64,000 nt of DNA from Hondaea fermentalgiana (GCA_014084085.1 NPFB01000029.1:62001-126000), one strand, 5' to 3'. Positions 1-10,153 are shown, counted from the stretch's first letter. Numbers and translations are program-made. The notes: a model not told the origin generated them from the sequence alone.

Positions 1-145
1 CCATCGAGAACTATTCTAGGAACCATCCCAAGAGAAGGATGCCTTTACAAGCTGGGTGATTAGATTCGTGCGATGTGAGCCACGCCGTCAGCGAGTCCTT
101 CCACAGAAGTCCGAATTTTGAATGGTTTACGGGGAGCTACGACTC

Positions 146-172
146 GCGGACAGGAAATCCATACCTGTCCGC
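146..172. repeat. Perfect hairpin inside the satellite unit
   Basis: gcggacagg (146-154) pairs perfectly with cctgtccgc (164-172) around a 9-base loop. The same hairpin occurs at 395-421, 845-871 and 1095-1121. The copy at 646-689 keeps the outer arms but has a longer interior that can pair further. Confidence 0.85.
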
Positions 173-744
173 ACCGGTCGCCCCGCTCGCAGACGGCATT
201 TCGATACTCGCATTTTCTTCTTTTTTTTTGCTCGCGCAAAAGTTTGCGGAACCATCGAGGATCCCTTTTGCACCATCTCAGAAGAGAGATGCCGTTATAA
301 GCATGGCGAGCAGATTGGTGCAATGTGAGCCACGGCGTCAGTGAGTCATTCACAGAAGCCCGAATTTTGACTGATTCAAGGGGAGCTACGACTTGCGGAC
401 AGGAAATCCATACCTGTCCGCACCGGTCGCCCCGCTCGCAGACGGCATTTCGATACTCGCATTTTCTTCTTTTTTTTTGCTCGCGCAAAAGTTTGCGGAA
501 CCACCAAGGACTATTCTAGGAACTATCCCCCCAAAAGAATGCTTTTATAAGCTGAGTGATTAGATTCGGGCAATGTGAGCCACGCCGTCAGTGAGTTCTG
601 CCTCAGACGTCCCAATTTTGACTGGTTTAAGGGGATCTACGACCCGTGGACAGGGCACCCTACTACTAGCCGTGGTAGTGCCTGTCCGCACCGGTCGCCC
701 CGCTCGCAGGCGGCATTTCGATACTCGCATCTTTCTTTTTTTTT

Positions 745-844
745 NNNNNNNNNNNNNNNNNNNNNNNNNNNNNNNNNNNNNNNNNNNNNNNNNNNNNNNN
801 NNNNNNNNNNNNNNNNNNNNNNNNNNNNNNNNNNNNNNNNNNNN
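745..844. other. Assembly gap (100 N)
   Basis: Exactly 100 unknown bases, the conventional size for a gap of unknown length. The left edge is in the T run of one satellite unit. The right edge is the first base of the inverted repeat of another unit. The copy number across the gap is therefore not known. Confidence 0.99.
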
Positions 845-1190
845 GCGGACAGGAAATCCATACCTGTCCGCACCGGTCGCCCCGCTCGCAGACGGCACTT
901 CGATACTCGCATCTTTCTTTTTTTTTTGCTCGCGTAAAAGTCTGCGGAACCATCGAGGATCCCTTTTTGCACCATCTCAGAAGAGAAATGCCTTTATGAG
1001 CATGGCGAGCAGGTTGGTGCAATGTGAGCCACGGCGTCAGTGAGTCATTTCACAGAAGCCCGAATTTTGACTGATTCAAGGGGAGCTACGACTTGCGGAC
1101 AGGAAATCCATACCTGTCCGCACCGGTCGCCCCGCTCGCAGGCGGCATTTCGATACTCGCACCTTCCTTTTTTTTGTCCTCCCTCGCCTC

Positions 1191-2017
1191 TCTTTTTGAT
1201 GTCCCCGTGAGGTGTCCTCGAATTCGCGCACACCTTCAGTGTGCGCCAGAGATCGGCATGACATTGTAACCCATACCACCTCACCTCATCTCACCTCACC
1301 CAATCCCGTACTCCTCTTCGCCTCTTCGCCCTCGATTCCGCGCACCACCGGCCAGCCAGCCGCCACATTCGCCACGCCCTGTTTCTCCTCCTGCGCACGA
1401 CAGAGTCGCGGCGCTGAGGCCGGAAAGAAACCAACCTGGCCGGCGGAAGCTTTCTCCTTTCTATCCTTGCGCGCAAAAGAGAAAGAAGAAGAAGGAGGAA
1501 AAGAAAAAAAGCCAGGTTTTGCTCCGTCCTGAACCTCCTCTGTATCTTTCTCTTTCTTCATTAAAAGTCTTGTATCTGAAGTCTCTGCTCCTTTCCTAAT
1601 TAGCACCGGCTGCAATAATTACAAGAATATATGCTCAAATCGCGCGCGGCACGGCGGGGCGAAAGGCGACGGGGACCGAGACGGCGCAGGGCGGCCTCGT
1701 CCGACCGTCTGTCCCTGCGTGGCGCTGCGAGCCGTAGGTACCGCGTAGGACCCCGTAGGGCGGGGGCAAGATAGGCCTGACAAGTCTGCACTGACAGAGA
1801 CTGCAAGCGCGGACTCCGATCGCGTAGCGGCAGCAAGCAAACTCGCAACCTGCCGAGCCACGTCAAGCTGAGCCAAGCTAAGCCGAGCCGAGCCGAGCCG
1901 AGCCGAGCCGAGCGTAGAGTTGTTTGTCCGCTCCGCCCCACGGCCGACGCCGCTAGCGCGCGTGCGTGAGTGAACGAGCTCCCGTCGCGAGGCTATACGT
2001 GTAGTACTACAGACACC
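1191..2017. other. Upstream region and leader of the beta-oxidation gene
   Basis: No convincing gene. The first half is pyrimidine-rich and A-rich on alternate stretches. The part from about 1640 on is GC-rich and probably holds the promoter and 5' leader. A pentanucleotide tract (agccg x6, 1881-1910, with degenerate flanks from 1871) lies about 105 bp before the start codon. Confidence 0.6.
1871..1913. repeat. AGCCG pentanucleotide repeat
   Basis: Six perfect agccg units at 1881-1910, with imperfect units before them, in the probable 5' leader of the downstream gene. Confidence 0.95.
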
Positions 2018-4153
2018 ATGAGCGCACCCGGCACGAACCGCGTGGACCTCGAGGTGCGGCCGGACGGCTGCGCGATTGTGACGCTGGACCACTTCCCGCT
2101 GAACACGTTGAGCAACGCCGTCCAGCTGGGCATCGAGGATGCCGCCGACAAGATCGACGCCGACAAGAGCATCAAGGCCGTCGTCGTGCGCGGTGCTGGG
2201 TCCCGTGCTCTGTGCGCCGGTGCCGATATCGTGGACCTGAACAAGAAGCATGACCGGTACCCGCGCAAGGGTTTCATGGAGTACTTTGAGGACCTCAAGG
2301 TCCCCGTTGTGGCGGCCATTCAAGGCTTCACTCTGGGCGGCGGCCTCGAGCTCGCCCTTGGATGCCATTACCGCGTCATGGCCTCCAACGCCATGATCGG
2401 CCTTCCTGAGGTGAACATCGGCCTCCTCCCCGGCGGCCAGGGCACCCAGCGCCTGCCGCGCCTGATCGGTGCCGAGGCCGCTCTCGACTTTATGTGCTCT
2501 GGCGCCCACGTGCCGTCCAAGAAGGCCGCCGAGTGGGGCGTCGCCGACAAGGTGGTCCCCGCCGAGAGCCTTGTCGAGGACGCTGTCGCCTTTGCCCTGG
2601 AAAAGGCGAGCTCTAACCCGAGCAACTCGGGTCGCAAGATCAGCGAGGTTAAGCAGGTCCCGGGCAAGAAGGTCGATGCCGCCTTTTTCAACAAGATGCG
2701 CAAGCAGTACGCCGCCAAGCGCAAGGGCCAGACCGCACCGCAGCGCATCATCGACTGCGTCGAGGCCGCCACCAAGTCATCCTTCAAGGACGGCTGCGAG
2801 ACCGAGCGCAAGCTTTTTGCCACCCTCATTGGCAGTCCCGAGGCGAACGCCCTCCAGCACGTCTTTTTTTCGGAGCGTGGCGCTGCCAAGATCCCGGGCC
2901 TCAAGGCCAAGCCCAACAAGGTCAAGAAGGCCGCTCTCATCGGCTCGGGCCTCATGGCCGGCGGTATCGCCATGTCGCTCGCCGAAGCTGGCATCGCCGT
3001 CACGCTTCTGGATCGCGAGCAAAAGTTCATTGACAAGGGAATGAGCGTCATCAAGGCCAACTACGCCCGTAGCGTCAAGCGCGGCTCCAAGACGCAGGCT
3101 CGCGTCGACCAGATTCTCTCGCTCTTCAGCTCCACCACCTCGTACGAGGACATCGCTGACGCGGACGTTGTCATTGAGGCCGTCTTTGAGGTCATGGAGG
3201 TCAAGAAGGAGATCTTTGCTCTTCTCGACAAGCACTGCAAGCCGGACGCTGTTCTCGCTTCCAACACCTCTTTTCTCAGCATCGACGAGATTGCCAGCGC
3301 CACCAAGCGCCCGGAGAACGTCATTGGCATGCACTTCTTCTCCCCCGCCAATGTTATGCCTCTTCTCGAGAATGTGCGCGGCGCCAAGACCAGCGACGCC
3401 ACCATCGCGACCGCCATGGATGTCGGCTCGCGCATCGGCAAGTGGTGCGTCCTTGCGGGCAACTGCCACGGCTTTATTGCGAACCGCATGATGGCTAACT
3501 ACTCTGCAGAGGCCCGCAGCCTTCTCATGGAGGGTGCTCCTCTTACCGAGATCGATGGCGTCGCTGTCGAATATGGCATGCCTCTTGGGCCCTTTCAGCT
3601 GCGTGACCTTACCGGTGATGTCGGTTTTGAGGCTCGCAAGAAGCGCGGCGAGGTCAACACCGAGACGTCGGTTGACGATTGGCTCGCTGTCAACGGCCGC
3701 CTCGGCCAGAAGAACGGCGCTGGCTACTACGATTACGACGAGAACCGCAAGCGCACTGTGAACCAGTCTGTGCTCGACAAGATCGAGGCCGTTCGCAAGG
3801 TCAAGGGAATCACTGCGCGCAAGGTCGACAAGGAGGAGATTTTGCAGCGTCTCTTTTTGCCCATTGTCAATGAGGGCTTTAAGATCCTCGAAGAGGGCTT
3901 TGCCATTCGTCCTCAGGACATTGATGTTGCTCTTGTGCATGGCTACAACTGGCCGCGCTACCGCGGCGGCCCCATGCACTGGGCTGATGCCTACGGTCTT
4001 CCCAAGATCCTCCAGGCCCTCGAAGAATTCAGCAAGAAGAACCCCAAGGAGCACCTCCGTCCCTCCAATCTGCTCAAGGACTGCGTTGCCGCCAACCAGT
4101 CTCTTGCCGCGTACTGGGCCAAGAACTCCAAAAAGGTCAATGCCAAGCTCTAA
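2018..4153 (+). CDS. Peroxisomal multifunctional enzyme (enoyl-CoA hydratase / 3-hydroxyacyl-CoA dehydrogenase)
   Basis: The 711-residue protein has the MFE-1/EHHADH layout. An N-terminal crotonase domain (about 5-190) has LGGGLELALG with Glu111 and GLPEVNIG with Glu131; the 20-residue spacing of these two acids is that of the catalytic pair in the family. A 3-hydroxyacyl-CoA dehydrogenase part (about 300-690) follows, with the NAD-binding GSGLMAGG from residue 309 and catalytic His439 in GMHFFSP. The last three residues are AKL, a canonical type 1 peroxisomal targeting signal. Known role: steps two and three of peroxisomal fatty acid beta-oxidation. The start is the first ATG, in context acaccATGA; the frame is open further up only from a GTG. 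No intron is seen. Confidence 0.95.
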   Translation: MSAPGTNRVDLEVRPDGCAIVTLDHFPLNTLSNAVQLGIEDAADKIDADKSIKAVVVRGAGSRALCAGADIVDLNKKHDRYPRKGFMEYFEDLKVPVVAAIQGFTLGGGLELALGCHYRVMASNAMIGLPEVNIGLLPGGQGTQRLPRLIGAEAALDFMCSGAHVPSKKAAEWGVADKVVPAESLVEDAVAFALEKASSNPSNSGRKISEVKQVPGKKVDAAFFNKMRKQYAAKRKGQTAPQRIIDCVEAATKSSFKDGCETERKLFATLIGSPEANALQHVFFSERGAAKIPGLKAKPNKVKKAALIGSGLMAGGIAMSLAEAGIAVTLLDREQKFIDKGMSVIKANYARSVKRGSKTQARVDQILSLFSSTTSYEDIADADVVIEAVFEVMEVKKEIFALLDKHCKPDAVLASNTSFLSIDEIASATKRPENVIGMHFFSPANVMPLLENVRGAKTSDATIATAMDVGSRIGKWCVLAGNCHGFIANRMMANYSAEARSLLMEGAPLTEIDGVAVEYGMPLGPFQLRDLTGDVGFEARKKRGEVNTETSVDDWLAVNGRLGQKNGAGYYDYDENRKRTVNQSVLDKIEAVRKVKGITARKVDKEEILQRLFLPIVNEGFKILEEGFAIRPQDIDVALVHGYNWPRYRGGPMHWADAYGLPKILQALEEFSKKNPKEHLRPSNLLKDCVAANQSLAAYWAKNSKKVNAKL

Positions 4154-5442
4154 GTTATATCTATCATAATTCTCCCCACCCCTCCACATACATGTCCATT
4201 CATTTTGCACTTTGATGTCGTTGCTGTTCTCGCTCTCATTTATACTGTTGCCTCAGGCCGTCAAGTCCAGCTTGCGCACGGCTGCGAAATACTTTCATGT
4301 CGTCTGTGGCGCAAGCAGCCATTAAAGATGAAAGTATGCACGCTACTTTTTGTCATGTCGGCAAGCTCGTCTTCTGTCATAGTCGACGGCGGCGACGCGA
4401 CTTGACCATGCCACGATGACTGCATTTCATCGCAGTGCACGCACGCTTGCGTCCCACGTTCGGCCCCAGCTCGGATCGAGCGAGCATCGGAACCGACTGC
4501 GACGGGTAGCGAGAGACTCCCCGCGCCCGAGTCGATGTCACGGTCATCATCCCCGCCTCGCCCATGATTGCCGGCTGGGACGCGGGGAGACTATCGCGTC
4601 CCGGCTGCACTGGCGACACCGGGTCGTTGACGGCAGAATCATCTTCTTCGCGTCACGATTCCGGCGTCGGCGAGGCACACCAAGAAGGCAAGGCATCAAT
4701 CAATCTACTATCTATCTGTCGATCGCCTCGAGTTGCTCCGTGCAGATTCCGCCGCCGCGCGAGGCTCTCCTGCGACCCAGCCGCAGCCCGTGTAGTAGTG
4801 TGGGCCTCGTCTCTTGCATCATCCATGGCATCTTCTGTGCTGCTGGTGCGTCCCAAGCCGGCCCTTGGTGGTGCGGTATAAGTCAGCGTACACCATGGCT
4901 TGCATTCACAGCTCAGCCCGGCTGAGAGCGCAGAGGGGACGCAGCCCAGGCGCGCCCCGGTGAGGCGCAGCCCCGCGGGAGAGAGTCACGAGAGCTGCTG
5001 CGAAGGTTTCCAGAGCTGCGCCGCCCGTGGCTCCGGAGCCGCGCCGCCCGGGCAGGCTGCGAGCGCGAGTGCGTGCGTGCGTGCGTGCGTGCGCGCTTCT
5101 GGCTGCTCGTGCGCAGTCGACGTCGTGGCGTGGCTTTGCCTCGAGCTGGTGGAGGTGCTTGTGGCGCTGCTGCTGCTGCTGCTGCTTGGGAGCGGGTGAC
5201 AGGAGGAAGAAGACTCAGCGGAGCAGGTGGCGCACAGACCCTGGGTGGAGGACTTGGATGATCGACAGAGCGAACGAAATTTTCTCCGCGCACACGAACG
5301 GTCCTGACTGTGAGTCACTGTGACCTCATCAGAACTTGAGTTAGCTGGGCTTGGCTTCTGGCTTGGCGTCTCGGGCAGAACAAAACCGAATTGGAGGCGA
5401 AAAAGGCGACGAGGAAAGACGAAGCTTGCAGAGCAGGCAAGG
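4154..5442. other. Intergenic region before the ThDP-ALDH fusion gene
   Basis: No convincing gene in 1.3 kb. The first ~250 bp is AT-richer and fits the 3' untranslated region of the upstream gene. The rest is GC-rich. A tataag sequence at about 4875 could be a core promoter element. Simple repeats occur at 5069-5092 (gtgc x6) and 5166-5187 (gct/ctg). The fusion-gene frame is open without a stop from 5320, but its first ATG in good context is at 5443. Confidence 0.5.
5069..5092. repeat. GTGC tetranucleotide repeat (x6)
   Basis: Six perfect gtgc units in the probable leader or promoter of the fusion gene, followed at 5166-5187 by a ctg run. Confidence 0.95.
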
Positions 5443-8400
5443 ATGGGCGACGACAAGTCGAAGATCAAGGTCAGCGACCTGCTGGTCAAGGCGCTCGAGA
5501 ATGAGGGCGTCGAGTACGTGGTGGGCATCCCGGGAGAGGAAAACCTGGACGTGCTCGAATCGCTGCGCAAGAGCAAGATCAAGGTGATCCTCACGCGCCA
5601 TGAACAGGCCGCAGGCTTCATCTGCGCCACCGTGGGCAGACTCACGGGCCAAGTCAAGGCCGTCGCTCTCTCCACGCTCGGACCCGGAGCGACAAACTTT
5701 ACCACGGCGGCGGCATTTGCGCATCTTGGCGGCATGCCCTGCGTCTTTCTCACGGGTCAAAAGGGCATCCGTAGCACCAAACAGGCCGAGTTCCAAATTG
5801 TTGATATTGTCTCCATGTACCAGCCCCTGACAAAGTATGCCAAGACCATCACCGACGGCAACCTCGTGCCGTCCATGGTCCGTCGCGCCTTCCGCGAGGC
5901 AACCACCGAGAAGCCCGGCCCGACGCTCCTCGAGCTGCCCGAGGATATTGCCTCCATGCAAACCGAGTTCAATCTCTTTGAGCCCACGCCTGTTCGCCGG
6001 CCCGTCACCGACGAAAAGGGCACGCACGGTGCGGTCGACATCCTCCGCAATGCAAAGAGACCCATCATGATCGTCGGCGCAGCTGCCAACCGCCACCGCG
6101 CACGTCGGGCCATTCGCGAGTTCGTCGACGAGCTCAAGATTCACGTGGTTTCCACTCAAATGGGCAAGGGTGTTGTCGACGAGCGAAGCGAGTTCTTTCT
6201 CGGATGCGCCGCCATCAGCTCCAAAGACTACATCCACGCCGCTCTCGACATTAGCGACGTCATCATCATGGTCGGCCACGACACCACGGAGAAGCCTCCC
6301 TTCATCATGTCTTCGGGCGCCTCGTCCCGAAAGGTCATTCACATCAGCTTTGATCCCGCGCACGTCGACTCGACGTACTTTCCGCAGGTCGAGATTGTGG
6401 GCGACTGCGCCAACGCAGTCTGGCAAATTAAAGAAAAGCTGCGCGCCGACAACAAGGTCTTTGATGCTGCTCCCTTTCGCCGCATCAAAGAGTACACCGA
6501 TGAGTGCATGCAGCCTGGCACCGATGATGATCAGTTCCCCATGAACGTCGCCCGCGTCATCACCGACATGCGCAAGGTGCTTCCTGACGATGCCATTCTT
6601 AGCCTCGATAATGGCCTGTATAAGGTCATGGTCGCGCGCTACTACAAGGCTGTCGAGCCGCTCACCGTGCTTCTCGACAATGCCCTGGCCACTATGGGCG
6701 CCGGTCTGCCAAACGCCATCGGCACCAATCTGGTTAGCCCGGACCAGCCCGTCGTCGCCATTTGCGGCGACGGCGGCTACCTCATGAACAGCGAGGAGCT
6801 CGCCACCGCCGTCCAGTACGGCTTCAACATCACCGTGCTCGTTCTCAACGACAACGCTCTCGGCATGATCAAGTGGAAGCAAGAGGGCATGAACTTTGAC
6901 GAGTACAACTTGGACCTGCGGAACCCCGACTTTGTCAAGCACGCCGAGGCCTTTGGCGCCCAAGGCCATCGCGTGTCCAAGACCGAGGAGTTTGCCGACG
7001 TTCTGCGCCACTGCATCGGAACCAAGGGCGTCCACGTCGTCGAGGTCCCCGTCACCTACCGCTGGGTCTCGGACATGCTCGAAAAAGTGCCATCTGAGGC
7101 TTCGGAGATTTTGCGTCGCATCGTCGACGAATTTGGCGAAGACATTCTCCTCGGAGACTCCCTTCCTCCCTCGTCCAAGGAAGAAGCTGACGAGGCCTCC
7201 AAGGAGGCTTCCGAGGAATGCACCAAGCGTCTTGACAAGGTGCGTCGCTCCAACTCGGAGCGCTCCTCGACATCGGAGACCAAGGGCTGCGAAGAGTCCC
7301 AGCAAGAGAAATCAGCTTCCAGCTCTTCGGCCACCAAGTCCTCCTCGGAGTCGAAGTCAAAGTCTGCTTCGACATCGGAAAAGAGCGAGAACAAGTCCAC
7401 ATCGCAGAGCGACAGCAAGGAGAGCGAGAAGTGGAGCATCAACAAGGGCGACAGCGTCCCCTTTTACCTCGTGGGACGTCCCGTGTACGCCAATGAGGAC
7501 CTCGAGGTGATGGACAAGCACACCAACGAAGTCTTTTGCAAGGTGGCTGTCGCAACCAAGTCCGACATGGAGACCGCCATCCACGAGGTCTCCACCACGG
7601 GAGCCCGCAAGATGGCAGCCCTTCCGCACTACGTGCGCAAGGAGATCCTCATGAACGTTGCGCGGGAAGCGCGCCGCCGCAGCGAAGAGCTTGCCATGAT
7701 GACCACCATCGAAAATGGTAAGGCGATCAGTGACGCTCGCGGCGAGGTCGAACGCCTTGTGCAGACCTTTGAAATCGCTGCCGAAGAAACGGTTCGCATG
7801 TATGGCGAGGCCGGCGACATGGACATTGCCAAGCGTGCCCACGGGTACCAGGGCATCGTCAAGCGCTTCCCGCGCGGTCCGGTCAGCATGATCTCCCCGT
7901 TCAATTTCCCGCTCAACCTTTTGGCCAGCAAGGTTGCACCGGCGATTGCCGCGGGCTGCCCCTTTGTCGTCAAGCCCGCAAGCCGCACTCCGCTTGGTTC
8001 CTTGCTCGTGGGCGAGATTCTCGCCAACGACCCTAACATGCCCAAGGAAGGATTTTCCGTGCTGCCTTGCACGCGTGAGTCCGGCGATGCTCTCACGACC
8101 GATGACCGCTTCAAGCTTCTTTCCTTTACCGGTTCCGCCTCCGTCGGCTGGGAACTCAAAGCGAAAGCGAGCAAGAAGCACGTCGTGCTCGAGCTTGGCG
8201 GTAACGCTGCCTGCGTTGTGGATGATCTCGATGAGGGGCTCGACACAGTCGTCCAGTCCATCACCACGGGTGCGTTCTACCAAAGCGGACAGAGCTGCAT
8301 TTCTGTGCAGCGACTCTTTGTGCACGAGTCCATTTACTCCCGCTTCAAGGATGCCTTTGTCGAAAAAGTAAAGAGTCTCAAAATGGGCGACCCCAAGGAG

Positions 8401-8904
8401 GAGGATACCTTCCTTGGCCCCGTCATCAGCGAGAAAGATGCTGATCGCATCACAGAGTGGATCAAGGAGGCTACCGACAAGGGCGCCAACCTGCTCACGG
8501 GTGGAAACAAGCAGGGCACGAACTTCGTGGAGGCCACCGTGCTCGAGAATGTTTCGCACGATTGTACCATTTACAACGAGGAGCTCTTTGGCCCCGCCGT
8601 CTGCCTCGAGCCGTACTCGGACTTTGCCTCGATCGTCGACGAGGTCAACAACTCCCGCTATGGTCTTCAGGCGGGTGTCTTCACCAACAACCTCTCCAAG
8701 GCCCACTACGCCTTTGAGAACATGCACTGCGGCGGCGTGGTCATTAACAATGTGCCGTCGTACCGCATCGACTCCCAGCCGTATGGTGGCGTGAAGGACT
8801 CCGGCCTTGGCCGTGAGGGTGTGCGCTATGCCATCGAGGACATGACCGAGATGCGCATCATGCTCATGAAGGAGCCTGGCAAGCTCCGAGACACCAAGCA
8901 GTAA
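5443..8904 (+). CDS. Fusion: ThDP-dependent acetolactate-synthase-like enzyme + aldehyde dehydrogenase
   Basis: One uninterrupted 1153-residue frame joins two complete enzymes. Residues ~10-570 are a ThDP enzyme of the acetolactate synthase/IlvB type: the activating Glu54 in TRHEQAAG, the flavin/substrate-region motif STLGPGATN, and the ThDP/Mg motif GDGG at 442-445 followed by LNDNALGM. Residues ~572-664 form a Ser/Lys/Glu-rich, probably disordered linker. Residues ~667-1140 are an NAD(P)-dependent aldehyde dehydrogenase with SFTGSASVG, general base Glu917 in LELGGN and nucleophile Cys952 in GQSC. All key residues are present, so both halves should work. An obvious idea is that the first half forms an aldehyde from a 2-oxoacid and the second oxidises it; the substrate cannot be read from sequence. 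No targeting signal is clear. The ATG has an ideal context (aaggATGG). Confidence 0.95.
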   Translation: MGDDKSKIKVSDLLVKALENEGVEYVVGIPGEENLDVLESLRKSKIKVILTRHEQAAGFICATVGRLTGQVKAVALSTLGPGATNFTTAAAFAHLGGMPCVFLTGQKGIRSTKQAEFQIVDIVSMYQPLTKYAKTITDGNLVPSMVRRAFREATTEKPGPTLLELPEDIASMQTEFNLFEPTPVRRPVTDEKGTHGAVDILRNAKRPIMIVGAAANRHRARRAIREFVDELKIHVVSTQMGKGVVDERSEFFLGCAAISSKDYIHAALDISDVIIMVGHDTTEKPPFIMSSGASSRKVIHISFDPAHVDSTYFPQVEIVGDCANAVWQIKEKLRADNKVFDAAPFRRIKEYTDECMQPGTDDDQFPMNVARVITDMRKVLPDDAILSLDNGLYKVMVARYYKAVEPLTVLLDNALATMGAGLPNAIGTNLVSPDQPVVAICGDGGYLMNSEELATAVQYGFNITVLVLNDNALGMIKWKQEGMNFDEYNLDLRNPDFVKHAEAFGAQGHRVSKTEEFADVLRHCIGTKGVHVVEVPVTYRWVSDMLEKVPSEASEILRRIVDEFGEDILLGDSLPPSSKEEADEASKEASEECTKRLDKVRRSNSERSSTSETKGCEESQQEKSASSSSATKSSSESKSKSASTSEKSENKSTSQSDSKESEKWSINKGDSVPFYLVGRPVYANEDLEVMDKHTNEVFCKVAVATKSDMETAIHEVSTTGARKMAALPHYVRKEILMNVAREARRRSEELAMMTTIENGKAISDARGEVERLVQTFEIAAEETVRMYGEAGDMDIAKRAHGYQGIVKRFPRGPVSMISPFNFPLNLLASKVAPAIAAGCPFVVKPASRTPLGSLLVGEILANDPNMPKEGFSVLPCTRESGDALTTDDRFKLLSFTGSASVGWELKAKASKKHVVLELGGNAACVVDDLDEGLDTVVQSITTGAFYQSGQSCISVQRLFVHESIYSRFKDAFVEKVKSLKMGDPKEEDTFLGPVISEKDADRITEWIKEATDKGANLLTGGNKQGTNFVEATVLENVSHDCTIYNEELFGPAVCLEPYSDFASIVDEVNNSRYGLQAGVFTNNLSKAHYAFENMHCGGVVINNVPSYRIDSQPYGGVKDSGLGREGVRYAIEDMTEMRIMLMKEPGKLRDTKQ

Positions 8905-9011
8905 AATCACCGCTCTGGTATTGCACCCATCACTTTACATACTTTATCCAACTAACAGCTCAATATCCTACATACAATCATCGTCCTCACATCATGTTAC
9001 AACGCATTACA

Positions 9012-9563
9012 TCAGTCGCCCAGCGCGGAGCTCGTCGTGGACATCATAGACCGCGTGCTTGCTTGCGTCTTCGAATCAGGCAGCGGCATCGACCTCGAGG
9101 GGCTTTTCGCAGGCGTCGTTGAGACAGCTCTGACGTCGCGTGAAGCTGGATCGACTTGTAGCTCTGCGAAAGTCTCTTGCAGGTATCGATCAACATTGTC
9201 AATTTTCACGGCATCTGCTGCTACGTTGACACTCTTCCTTGACTGCGAATGCTTGTTTGAGGTGTTTGGCACACCTTTTACCGTGATGAGGTCTTTCGTT
9301 TTGGTCTCCACGTGAGCAGATGTGTCATTGGCATTTTCTTGGGCTCGTTCTCTTGCAAGCTGCTTTAGCAGAGCCACGAGCTGCACGAGCTCGAGGTTGG
9401 CGCGCTGCGTCTTCTCGGCGGTCTCGGCATGGGCGCGTTCGACGTTCTGTAGTTGCGCCCGACCTTGCTTAGCTCGCTTTTCAAGGTCCTTGAGCGTCTC
9501 AGTCAGCTCGTCAATCTCGCCCTTCATATGACGCGGATGACGGTACTCGCGCGCGCTCGCCAT
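9012..9563 (-). CDS. Small coiled-coil protein, function unknown
   Basis: The frame encodes 183 residues. Residues ~12-75 are a heptad-patterned coiled coil rich in Glu, Lys, Leu and Gln (start MASAREYRHPRHMKGEIDEL). The remainder is Ser/Thr-rich and looks disordered, with SPSRS and DSKTQ-type segments. I recognise no family. The start chosen has A at -3 and G at +4; an upstream ATG at 9656 would add 31 less typical residues. It is convergent with the fusion gene (107 bp apart) and divergent from the kinase gene. A coiled coil near flagella-type genes suggests, but does not show, a cytoskeletal role. Confidence 0.6.
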   Translation of the reverse strand: MASAREYRHPRHMKGEIDELTETLKDLEKRAKQGRAQLQNVERAHAETAEKTQRANLELVQLVALLKQLARERAQENANDTSAHVETKTKDLITVKGVPNTSNKHSQSRKSVNVAADAVKIDNVDRYLQETFAELQVDPASRDVRAVSTTPAKSPSRSMPLPDSKTQASTRSMMSTTSSALGD

Positions 9564-10153
9564 CGTGATACGTGTTGTCAATACGATGCAAGATGCTAAT
9601 CTGGGCCATTCTTTGCTCCGAGTCGCTCCGAGCACGAATTCTTTTCTATTTTCCAACTTTTTTCTTTTTTTTTAGTGACCGTTACGAAAGCTGCAGGACT
9701 TGGACTCGGACTCGCCGTGACTCAGATGAGACTGTCAAAGACTGCGTGTCCAAGTCTTGGCATGTACTAGCTTGTTGTTCTTCATGTGACTTGCAAAGCT
9801 TTCGCACTGCCAGTGGACTTCCTGTCTTTCGAAGCTGTAGCTGGCTATACGTTTCCGACCAAGGACGTTTCCCTCCCACGTCTTCAATTCGGGAGGAAGG
9901 GGAAGAAAACTTGGCAAGGTTTTTGGCCAGCAAAACCGGTCGCACCACCGGCGCGCGGCGTTCGCGCTTGCGCGGCCGCTTGAGGCAGACGTGCGGGCAG
10001 GCGCACGTAACGTGACGTAGCGACGAGAGTCGTCGTCGCCGCAATTAAAAAGGTCCCCAAAGAGGTTCAGGAAGGCAGCGCACATTGATCGAAGCGCAGC
10101 AACGCTGGTCGGATTGTGCGTCAGTCACCAAGGTGCAGAGACAGGTTGGGAAC
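9564..10153. promoter_or_regulatory. Divergent promoter region, coiled-coil gene / kinase
   Basis: A 590-bp region between two divergent starts, without a convincing gene. It is less GC-rich in the middle, with a T run at 9657-9674. It must hold both promoters, but no individual element can be named. Confidence 0.5.

Larger units (their letters stand above)
1..1190. repeat. Tandem satellite array, ~250-bp unit
   Basis: At least four copies of a ~250-bp unit lie head to tail, starting near 1, 252, 501 and 950, with part of a further copy at 845-949. Each copy has a variable first half, then a conserved core with an inverted repeat, a run of T and the sequence gctcgcgcaaaag. The first halves fall in two classes: copies at 1 and 501 share one version, and copies at 252 and 950 share another, so the array may have a ~500-bp dimeric period. 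Similarity stops near 1175-1190. Short frames across it are only open because the unit repeats. It may be subtelomeric or pericentromeric satellite; no telomere repeat is visible. Confidence 0.9.

Noticed and set aside
60..1043. Open frames across the satellite array
   Set aside because: They repeat with the unit, and two pass through the run of N. They are not genes.
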